A stretch of DNA of 64,000 nucleotides from CAIVAT01 sp049317265. GTDB taxonomy: Bacteria; Bacteroidota; Bacteroidia; Bacteroidales; FEN-979. The DNA lies in contig JBMOIP010000006.1 of the NCBI GenBank assembly GCA_049317265.1, positions 1-64,000 of the forward strand, given 5' to 3'. Below are positions 50,971-58,071 of the stretch, one piece after another; the first letter of the stretch is position 1, and the number at the start of each line of letters is the position of its first letter. The notes beneath the pieces are model-generated. The model was not told the DNA's origin and did not search any database. It worked only from the letters and a program-made list of their open reading frames with translations. Both the position numbers and the translations under genes were made by a program.

Positions 50971-51711
50971 TTGAGGTTCAAACCTTATAACCCGGCAGGC
51001 GCTGAGTTCTCTTCCGATAAACAACTTAAACAGGCTATAAAGAGTATTCTTGGGTACAAACCCGGGAATATTCATTTATATCACCTTGCATTCCTGCATA
51101 AATCTGCCACCCAGGAGACCAACAACGGCATCAGGATCAACAACGAACGACTTGAATTTCTCGGTGATGCCATCCTCGACGCAGTGGCCGCTGACTTCCT
51201 GTTTAAAACATTCCCCACCCGGGACGAAGGTTTCCTGACGGAGATGAGGTCTAAAATTGTCAGTCGAGCCATGCTCAACAAATTGTCCCAGAAAATGGGC
51301 ATAGACCAGTTTATCCAGCTTGACAATTCATCGCAGGGAGCCTTCCGGTCCTGTAAGGGCGATGCCTTTGAAGCACTCATCGGAGCCATGTACCTCGACA
51401 AAGGCTACGATTTTACCCGGAAGACCATCCTCGACCGGATCATCAGCAGGTACTTCGACATGGATGACCTCGTAAACCAGGAGGTCAATTTTAAAAGCAA
51501 GATCATCGAATGGAGCCAGCGTGAAAAGAAGCAGGCCAGGTTCAGTGTGGTTGATGAGATCGGAACAGGATATAAAAAACAGTACATCGTCGAACTCCTC
51601 ATCGATGATGCCCCCATTGCACGTGGACAGGACTACTCTATCAAGGGAGCGGAACAGAATGCAGCCGAAAAATCGTGGCAAAAAATAAATGGCGAAACTG
51701 TTGACCTTTGA
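50971..51711 (+). CDS. rnc: Ribonuclease III
   Basis: 246 residues starting with TTG six bases after fabF. The catalytic signature NERLEFLGDAILD is at about 50-62. GDAFEALIGAMYLDKG supplies the second acidic pair. A double-stranded RNA-binding domain fills about 170-240 (FKSKIIEWSQREKKQARF...GAEQNAAEKSWQKI). It processes rRNA precursors and structured RNAs. Confidence 0.95.
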   Translation: MRFKPYNPAGAEFSSDKQLKQAIKSILGYKPGNIHLYHLAFLHKSATQETNNGIRINNERLEFLGDAILDAVAADFLFKTFPTRDEGFLTEMRSKIVSRAMLNKLSQKMGIDQFIQLDNSSQGAFRSCKGDAFEALIGAMYLDKGYDFTRKTILDRIISRYFDMDDLVNQEVNFKSKIIEWSQREKKQARFSVVDEIGTGYKKQYIVELLIDDAPIARGQDYSIKGAEQNAAEKSWQKINGETVDL

Positions 51712-51756
51712 CCTTAGAATGGTTATCTTTGTTTTTAACTTACAAAGAGCCTTACA

Positions 51757-52218
51757 ATGGCCAAAAAAGTTTTTCTTGAAACGCGGTCAGAACCTACCCT
51801 CTTTACACTTTTAGGCATTTCCTGCCACCTGAAAGATTTCAGGTTATCCTACCTCCTGAATAAAAACCTTGAGCTGGAATTCGTTAAAATGGATGATTTC
51901 CAGGGATATTCCTTCTATTTCTGCCGTGATGAAGACAGGTTCAATGCCTATTATTTACTTGGTAACCGCGGGCCGGAATCATTTTTACTCCCTGACTTCA
52001 AAACGGTTGATTTTTTCCTGCTGCTGGAAGGACCGGTGAAAAAGGTTCAGAAGGATCTGCTGCTGGAAAAAATCCGCGGTATTCAACAGGTTCTGACTGC
52101 CTTTGAGATGCGACTGAGTACCGTGAAGAATTATGAGCTCCTGCTCACCGATCTTGAACTCCATTTCATGAACATCCTTAAGGTTGCAAAAATAAAATAT
52201 TCACCTTTGAAAAAATAG
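51757..52218 (+). CDS. IPExxxVDY-family protein
   Basis: 153 residues, a Bacteroidota-specific family commonly found next to rnc. The name-giving motif appears as LLPDFKTVDFF (I-P-E-x3-V-D-Y degenerated to LPDxxxVDF). GYSFYFCRDEDRFNAYYLLGNRG is a strand-rich central part, and a C-terminal helix binds no known cofactor. Its function is unknown. Pyruvate kinase, which often follows in relatives, is absent here. Confidence 0.85.
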   Translation: MAKKVFLETRSEPTLFTLLGISCHLKDFRLSYLLNKNLELEFVKMDDFQGYSFYFCRDEDRFNAYYLLGNRGPESFLLPDFKTVDFFLLLEGPVKKVQKDLLLEKIRGIQQVLTAFEMRLSTVKNYELLLTDLELHFMNILKVAKIKYSPLKK

Positions 52219-52229
52219 GAGACAGCACC

Positions 52230-52586
52230 ATGTTCGAAGATTTAAAAAAGTCAATAGACAAAGGCATTGATTTTGCCTTTATGAATGCAGAAAAACTTGC
52301 CAAGGCTGCAACAGATATGGCCAAAGAGAACAAGCTTACAAAGGAGGAGGCAAAAAAGCTGTATGAACACCTTGTGAAAAAATCGGAAGAGGCAAGAAAA
52401 TCGATTGAAGATGATCTGCAGCTGGCTGTTAAAAACACCTTGAAAAAAATGAATATCCCTACCAGGGATGATATAAAAAAGCTGGAAGACCGGATTAAGA
52501 AGCTGGAATCAGTTAAAAAAGCTCCCGCAAAAGTAAAACCTGCTCCCAAAGTGGTTAAAAGTACAAAAACCAAAGAGAAAAAATAA
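52230..52586 (+). CDS. Phasin-like small helical protein
   Basis: 118 residues. About residues 1-90 are charged amphipathic helices (SIDKGIDFAFMNAEKLAKAATDMAKENKLTKEEAKKLYEHLVKK, then DDIKKLEDRIKKLE). The C-terminus is Lys/Pro/Ala-rich (APAKVKPAPKVVKSTKTKEKK). This is the layout of the phasin/PhaF-like family. A nucleic-acid- or membrane-associated role is possible. No polyhydroxyalkanoate synthase is in view. It lies 11 bases after the IPExxxVDY gene and 28 before the ABC1 kinase. Confidence 0.65.
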   Translation: MFEDLKKSIDKGIDFAFMNAEKLAKAATDMAKENKLTKEEAKKLYEHLVKKSEEARKSIEDDLQLAVKNTLKKMNIPTRDDIKKLEDRIKKLESVKKAPAKVKPAPKVVKSTKTKEKK

Positions 52587-52614
52587 CCGGAACCGTCGTT
52601 AATACAACCCCGAT

Positions 52615-54264
52615 GTGAGACTCTCCAGGATTGGATTGGCCGTGCATGAGTTGGGCCGTGCACGCGAGATCATAGGCATTGTTGTTAAATACGGGCTGAG
52701 TGAATGGGTCACAAGCTCCGGGCTTGGCAAGTTGCTGGTCTCAAAAAAGCGGCTGGCACGGATCGAACGCTTCAACCAATGGGAGCGGATACGGATGGCG
52801 GTGGAAGAGCTTGGCCCTACGTTCATCAAATTCGGCCAAATCCTTGCCGACCGCCCTGATATTGTCCCCGAGGAGTTGCGCACCGAGCTGAAGAAGCTCC
52901 AGGATGAGGCCCAGCCCATGCCCGACGACCTGGCGATCAGGGAGATTGAGAAGGAGCTTGGACGCCCTGTCGGGGAGATATTCCGTGAATTTGACACAAC
53001 AAGGCTTGCCTCAGCCTCCATGGCACAAACCTACCGGGCAATCATGCTCAACGGCGAGGAGGTTTGCATTAAAATCCAGCGGCCGGGGATCGATAAGAAA
53101 ATCGAACTCGATCTCAACCTGATGAATTTTTTTGCCGCCCGGATGCAGCGGAATAACCCCGAGATGGAGGCAATCAACCTCACCGGAGTGGTTAAAGAGT
53201 TTGGGAAAACCCTGAAAAACGAACTCGATTTCCATCATGAGGCGGCCAATGTTATCAGGTTCAGCCACTGTTTCAAAGGCGATCCCGATATCAGGGTTCC
53301 CAAGGTTTATGCAGAGTTTACAACCCGCCGGATTCTCATTGAAGAGTTTATCAGGGGGGTTAAAGTCAGCGATCTTGAGAATCTTCTAAAGTCAGGACAT
53401 GATCTTAAGGTATTGTCCCGTAAGGCAATGCGCCTGGTTTTCGATCAGATTTTCACCCATGGCTTTTTTCATGCCGATCCTCATCCGGGCAATATTTTCG
53501 TGATGGAAGGGGAGGTCATCTCCTTTATCGATTTTGGCATGATGGGCTCTTTACGGCCGGAACACCTTCAGTTCCTTGGAAAATATGTGATCGGTTACCT
53601 CGACCGCGATGCACATGCTATGGCAGAAGCACTTCTGATGGTATCGGGGAAACGAAATTTTGCACGTTTCAGGGAGCTTGAATTCCAGATTGCCGATATG
53701 CTGGCCCACTACAAATACCTCAGCATTGAGGAGATGGACTTCAGTAAGGTGATGAATGAGTCGGTGGATATTTTAATTCATTACGGACTTCGTATCCCGG
53801 CCGGAATCTACCTGCTTGTGAAATCACTGATGGCCATTGAAAGGGTAGCGGTGGTTCTCTACCCCGGAATCGATTTTGCCCATGAGATGCAACCTTATGC
53901 CATTGAACTCATAGCACGTCAATACAGTCCGAAACAGATTGCCGGTGAGGTCTTCGATTCGCTGAAGGAGTATTACAAACTGCTGAAAGAGTTTCCTGCC
54001 GATTTAAACGAGATCATCTTTAAAATCAAGGAAGGAAGGTTTAAAACCCAGATTGAAGTGCGGGGACTGGAGCCGCTCTCAGAACATCTTGACATCTCCA
54101 GCACGCGTGTTTCCATCGCCATTGTGCTGGCAGCGCTTATCATCGGGGCATCCATCATATCACAATGGGAGCAGACCCGGTGGATCGGCGCCATTGTGTT
54201 TTGTATTGCAGGATTATTCGGTTTCTGGCTATTGGTCAAGTTGTTCCGGCGAAATAAATTCTGA
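52615..54264 (+). CDS. ABC1/UbiB-family atypical kinase
   Basis: 549 residues, starting with GTG. The KxGQ motif is in PTFIKFGQILADRPDIVP, and an Ala-rich loop in ASASMAQTYRA. The ATP-binding Lys is in VCIKIQRPGI, the catalytic loop is HADPHPGNIFV, and the metal-binding DFG is in SFIDFGMMG. Two C-terminal transmembrane helices (about 498-545) anchor it to the inner membrane. UbiB-like kinases assist isoprenoid quinone or lipid trafficking. Bacteroidota make menaquinone, so the substrate process is unknown. Confidence 0.9.
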   Translation: MRLSRIGLAVHELGRAREIIGIVVKYGLSEWVTSSGLGKLLVSKKRLARIERFNQWERIRMAVEELGPTFIKFGQILADRPDIVPEELRTELKKLQDEAQPMPDDLAIREIEKELGRPVGEIFREFDTTRLASASMAQTYRAIMLNGEEVCIKIQRPGIDKKIELDLNLMNFFAARMQRNNPEMEAINLTGVVKEFGKTLKNELDFHHEAANVIRFSHCFKGDPDIRVPKVYAEFTTRRILIEEFIRGVKVSDLENLLKSGHDLKVLSRKAMRLVFDQIFTHGFFHADPHPGNIFVMEGEVISFIDFGMMGSLRPEHLQFLGKYVIGYLDRDAHAMAEALLMVSGKRNFARFRELEFQIADMLAHYKYLSIEEMDFSKVMNESVDILIHYGLRIPAGIYLLVKSLMAIERVAVVLYPGIDFAHEMQPYAIELIARQYSPKQIAGEVFDSLKEYYKLLKEFPADLNEIIFKIKEGRFKTQIEVRGLEPLSEHLDISSTRVSIAIVLAALIIGASIISQWEQTRWIGAIVFCIAGLFGFWLLVKLFRRNKF

Positions 54265-54295
54265 ACAAGGCCGGTCAGCCATTTCGTGGCAGGAA

Positions 54296-54802
54296 TTACT
54301 CCTGCTCTGTAATCGTAATGGTCATCTTAACGTCGGTGGTCGGTCTGTCCGACCTGTCCTTTTCAACTGCAGCAATCTGGTCGATAACCGTGAGTCCTTC
54401 GGTAATTTTCCCAAATACAGTGTATTCATTGTCAAGAAAATGGGCGCCGCTTTCAGGATGAACAATATAAAATTGTGAGCCTGAGGAGGCTTTCATCGGG
54501 TTTGACGGGCCGCCGGTTCTGGCTGAAGCCAGGGCTCCGCGTTCATGCTGCAGTTCACGGTTGAATTCAGCGGGAACGGTATAACCAGGGCCACCCATAC
54601 CCAATTGTTGTCCGGGAGCCGCATTCTTAGAGTTCGGATCGCCACCCTGGATCATAAAATCGCTGATGACACGGTGAAAGAGCGTTCCATCATAATAACC
54701 TGATTTCACTAATTTAACGAAATTATCGCGGTGCTGGGGAGTCTCATTGTAGAGTACTCCGTTCATGTCACCAAAATCGGTATGTATGGAGAATTTTATC
54801 AC
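54296..54802 (-). CDS. Cytoplasmic cyclophilin-type peptidyl-prolyl isomerase
   Basis: 168 residues without a signal peptide. Cyclophilin motifs are LFHRVISDFMIQGGDP, GYTVPAEF, SSGSQFYIV, and GKITEGLTVIDQIAAVE. It catalyses proline cis-trans isomerisation. It is a close paralogue of the secreted cyclophilin at 55980-56618, and pheS lies between the two. Confidence 0.93.
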   Translation of the reverse strand: MIKFSIHTDFGDMNGVLYNETPQHRDNFVKLVKSGYYDGTLFHRVISDFMIQGGDPNSKNAAPGQQLGMGGPGYTVPAEFNRELQHERGALASARTGGPSNPMKASSGSQFYIVHPESGAHFLDNEYTVFGKITEGLTVIDQIAAVEKDRSDRPTTDVKMTITITEQE

Positions 54803-54863
54803 TTTTATCTTTTATTTGAGTAGTTATGGTATATTAAACTGATTTTTTAAAAGGTTGTTCAAG

Positions 54864-55886
54864 CTAAAAAGCGCCCGAAAACTGCTGCAGGAACCTTAGA
54901 TCATTCTCATAGAAAAGCCGCAGGTCCCTGATCTGGTATTTCAGCATGGTGATTCGTTCGATTCCCATACCAAAGGCAAACCCGGTATAGGTCTGGCTGT
55001 CGATACCGCAATTTTCCAGCGCATTCGGGTCGACCATGCCGCATCCGAGGATCTCAACCCAGCCGGTATATTTGCAGATGTTGCAACCAACCCCGCCACA
55101 AATGTTGCAGCTCACATCCATTTCACCAGAAGGTTCTGTGAAAGGAAAATAGGAGGGACGCAACCTGATCTTGGTATTCTCCCCGAACATCTCTTTTGCA
55201 AAGTACATCAGGGTTTGTTTCAGGTCGGCAAACGAGACATGCTTGTCGATATAGAGCCCTTCCACCTGGTGAAAGATGCAATGGGCCCGGGCTGAAATGG
55301 CTTCATTCCTGAAGACACGCCCCGGAAAAATCATCCGGATGGGTGGTTTTGTGGTCTCCATGGTCCGGATCTGGACTGAGGAGGTGTGGGTGCGCAGCAG
55401 GATGTCTGGATTGGTGGCAATAAAAAATGTATCCTGCATATCCCTGGCAGGGTGATCGGCTGTAAAATTGAGTGCCGAAAAATTGTGCCAGTCATCCTCT
55501 ATTTCAGGACCGTCGGCTACCGTAAAGCCTATTCTGCCAAAAATATCAATGATCTGGTTTCGTACGATCGACAAAGGATGCCGGGAACCGGACTGGAAAA
55601 TATCAGCAGGCCGGGTAAGGTCGGTGTTCAGGGATGCAGCAGTTTCTGTTTGGTCGAAGCCTGCTTTCAGTGCATCGATTTTACCGATGGCAACATTTTT
55701 CAACTCGTTCAGAAGCTGGCCAACCTCCCGTTTCATCTCCGCCGGAACGCTCTTGAAATCATCAAATAGCGCAGATACCAGCCCTTTTTTGCTCAGATAC
55801 CTGATACGAAGCTGTTCCACCTCGTCAGCGCTGGCCGCCTTCAATAAATCAATCTCAGCGACTAACCTTTCAATCCTGTCTTTCAT
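54864..55886 (-). CDS. pheS: Phenylalanyl-tRNA synthetase alpha subunit
   Basis: 340 residues. An N-terminal coiled-coil (about 1-90) is followed by the class II catalytic core: HPLSIVRNQIIDIF, GPEIEDDWHNFSALN, LLRTHTSSVQIR, FPGRVFRNEAISARAHCIFHQVEGLYID, and motif 3 in GFAFGMGIERITMLKYQI. Cysteines in CNICGGVGCNICKYTG suggest a zinc site in the loop. It charges tRNA-Phe with PheT, which is not in this window. Confidence 0.96.
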   Translation of the reverse strand: MKDRIERLVAEIDLLKAASADEVEQLRIRYLSKKGLVSALFDDFKSVPAEMKREVGQLLNELKNVAIGKIDALKAGFDQTETAASLNTDLTRPADIFQSGSRHPLSIVRNQIIDIFGRIGFTVADGPEIEDDWHNFSALNFTADHPARDMQDTFFIATNPDILLRTHTSSVQIRTMETTKPPIRMIFPGRVFRNEAISARAHCIFHQVEGLYIDKHVSFADLKQTLMYFAKEMFGENTKIRLRPSYFPFTEPSGEMDVSCNICGGVGCNICKYTGWVEILGCGMVDPNALENCGIDSQTYTGFAFGMGIERITMLKYQIRDLRLFYENDLRFLQQFSGAF

Positions 55887-55908
55887 AACTCAATCCTTTC
55901 AATTCCTT

Positions 55909-55980
55909 CACTTGTCCACTTGTCCACTTGTCCACTTGTCCACTTGTCCACTTGTCCACTTGTCCGCCCGTCCGCCCGTC
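55909..55980. repeat. 8-bp tandem repeat (CACTTGTC family), nine units
   Basis: Seven exact copies of cacttgtc followed by two cgcccgtc, ending at the stop codon of the secreted cyclophilin. It is the reverse-complement family of the array at 35669-35727. It fills the gap between the cyclophilin and pheS. Confidence 0.9.
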
Positions 55981-56618
55981 TACTTAACCATCTTAATCGT
56001 CATCTTCACATCCTTTACCGGGCGATCACCTGCATCTTTCTGAACGGAAGCTATTTTTGTGATCACATCGAAACCTTCGGTAATTTCTCCGAAAACGGTG
56101 TAGTCATTGTCAAGCTGATGGGTTCCGGATTCAGGCTGAACAATATAAAACTGGGATCCAGATGAAGCTTTTTGCGGATTGGATGGACCGCCGATCCTCG
56201 CTGCTGCAAGGGCGCCTCGTTTATGAACGATGGTAGGCTTGATTTCAGCAGGAACCGTGTAGCCCGGGCCGCCCATGCCTAATGCCTGGCCGGGTTTGGC
56301 AGTTTTAGAAGCAGGATCGCCTCCCTGGATCATGAATCCAAGGATGACACGATGAAACAACGTACCATTATAAAATCCGGCTCTGACCAATGAGTCAAAG
56401 TTTTTGCGATGCAGCGGGGTCTCATTATAGAGCATGCCCTTCATGTCACCGTAATCTGTGTGGATGACAAATTTCAAAATTTTCATTTTTGAAGGGGCTT
56501 TTGCAGGGGCCTTCGCGGTGGATTTAGCCGGTGCTTTTACCTGAGGGTTCGTCTGAGCAATGGCCGACAAACCAAATACTAATACAATTGCCATAATGGC
56601 GAAGAAGATTCTTTTCAT
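55980..56618 (-). CDS. Secreted cyclophilin-type peptidyl-prolyl isomerase
   Basis: 212 residues from ATG 56616-56618. An upstream reading to 56714 overlaps tdk and lacks a signal peptide. The N-terminus MKRIFFAIMAIVLVFGLSAIAQ is a signal peptide, followed by an Ala/Lys/Pro-rich linker (about 25-50), then the cyclophilin domain (TLFHRVILGFMIQGGDP, GYTVPAEI, SSGSQFYIV). It should assist periplasmic protein folding. The paralogous cytoplasmic copy is 1.2 kb away. Confidence 0.92.
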   Translation of the reverse strand: MKRIFFAIMAIVLVFGLSAIAQTNPQVKAPAKSTAKAPAKAPSKMKILKFVIHTDYGDMKGMLYNETPLHRKNFDSLVRAGFYNGTLFHRVILGFMIQGGDPASKTAKPGQALGMGGPGYTVPAEIKPTIVHKRGALAAARIGGPSNPQKASSGSQFYIVQPESGTHQLDNDYTVFGEITEGFDVITKIASVQKDAGDRPVKDVKMTIKMVK

Positions 56619-56686
56619 AAGTCTAAGTTTTTGGGGGACAAAAATACAAAAATTGTGAGGATCTGAAGAGATGAAAATTCCCATCC

Positions 56687-57262
56687 TCAAATCCTGGTAT
56701 TTTCGAGATAACACCGTCGGCAGAGTGGTTCGTAGGAGTCCATCTCGCCCAACATCACCAGGTGGTCATCTTTTACCATCCGGTGGGTATAATGGGCAAG
56801 GTCACCGCAGTTCATGCAGATGGCATGAACCTTGGTAACATCCTCTGCAATGGCAATCAATTCGGGCATAGGGCCAAATGGTTTACCAAGATAATCCATG
56901 TCAAGCCCTGCAATGATCACGCGGATACCGCTGTTGGCAAGTTTGTTGCATACAGCAGGCAATTCGCTGTCGAAAAACTGGGCTTCATCAATGCCTACCA
57001 CATTCACATCGTTGGTAAGTAAAAGGATTTGCGAGGCTGATTGCACCGGGGTTGACATGATGGCATTCTCATCATGTGAAACCACGTTGACCTCATCATA
57101 TCGCTTGTCAATCTCAGGCTTAAATATCTCCACCTTCTGGCGGGCGATCCTCGCCCGTTTAAGCCTGCGGATCAGTTCTTCGGTTTTGCCCGAAAACATT
57201 GATCCGCAGATCACTTCAATCCATCCAAGGCGATTCAGTGGATTATTTTTTTCGATCTGCAT
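56687..57262 (-). CDS. tdk: Thymidine kinase
   Basis: 191 residues. The P-loop is GSMFSGKTEELIRRL, the catalytic base is in VVGIDEAQFFD, and the lasso domain has a zinc site made by CMNCG and CRRC. The order and length match type II thymidine kinases. It phosphorylates thymidine with ATP for salvage. It is upstream of the secreted cyclophilin on the same strand, 68 bases away. Confidence 0.95.
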   Translation of the reverse strand: MQIEKNNPLNRLGWIEVICGSMFSGKTEELIRRLKRARIARQKVEIFKPEIDKRYDEVNVVSHDENAIMSTPVQSASQILLLTNDVNVVGIDEAQFFDSELPAVCNKLANSGIRVIIAGLDMDYLGKPFGPMPELIAIAEDVTKVHAICMNCGDLAHYTHRMVKDDHLVMLGEMDSYEPLCRRCYLENTRI

Positions 57263-57343
57263 TCAGGAGGTTAATATTTTGTATTTTTATAGCTGATTTT
57301 GTTACAAAAGTAAGCATTTCCTGCAACCTTGGAAAAATTAATC

Positions 57344-58036
57344 ATGAACGCAGAGATCATTAAAGATGAGATAAAGTGGCTGCTTGAAGCCATCAATGAA
57401 CAATATGAGGCGATACACCGTCATGGGGGAAGAATTCCGCAAATCGAATTTGATATCCTCATGGAGAATGTCCGGAAATTTTATGAAAGCATGCAACTGC
57501 TTCAAAGGGTCAATAATCCGCTGCTCTATCCTGAAAGAACCAGCAAACCTGCCACTGTGCCGGAACCGGTCCAGGTGACAAGAAATATTGAACCCAAGGC
57601 AGAGAACACCAATCCGCCGCCAGCTCCGGTTACGGTGCAGTTTAAACCTTCTCAGCCACCGGCCGCCAGGCAGGAGGCTGCGTCTGCTTCAAAAAAAGCG
57701 GCCAAAGTTCAGGAAATCGATCTCTTTGCAATGGAGGAGCCTGCCTTCAGCATAAAATTAAAAGATGCCCGGGAAAGAACCCTTGGCCCGAAGATCCCCT
57801 CGGAACGCATCGAGAACCTTAAGACGGCCATCAGCATCAATGAGAAGTTCATTCTCATCAATGAACTTTTTGATGGCAACCTTCGCGAATACAACGAAAC
57901 CATAGAAACCCTCAATGGCTTTAAAACACTTGAACAGGCAGCCGATTACCTCGACCTGATGCGCAAGAAGAATTTCTGGAATACAGGATCCAACCCGTTT
58001 AAAAAGCTGAAAGAACTTGTTGAACGACGCTTTTAA
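57344..58036 (+). CDS. Conserved-looking hypothetical protein with helical ends
   Basis: 230 residues from ATG 57344; a TTG at 57329 is less likely. Residues about 1-50 are helical (AEIIKDEIKWLLEAINEQYEAIHRHGG). A Pro/Ala-rich, low-complexity linker spans about 65-125. Residues about 130-230 form a helical domain (GPKIPSERIENLKTAISINEKFILINELFDGNLREYNETIETLNG). No named family was recognised. Such segmented helices with a disordered linker suggest a scaffold or binding role. It is divergent from tdk and precedes the AsmA-like gene by 35 bases. Confidence 0.6.
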   Translation: MNAEIIKDEIKWLLEAINEQYEAIHRHGGRIPQIEFDILMENVRKFYESMQLLQRVNNPLLYPERTSKPATVPEPVQVTRNIEPKAENTNPPPAPVTVQFKPSQPPAARQEAASASKKAAKVQEIDLFAMEEPAFSIKLKDARERTLGPKIPSERIENLKTAISINEKFILINELFDGNLREYNETIETLNGFKTLEQAADYLDLMRKKNFWNTGSNPFKKLKELVERRF

Positions 58037-58071
58037 ACGGCATCATCATTTTCTGCTTTGATACTCTAAAT

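Noticed and set aside
55468..56043. 191-codon plus-strand frame with STCPLVHL repeats
   Set aside because: The repeats are the translated 8-bp microsatellite, and the rest is antisense to pheS and the cyclophilin.
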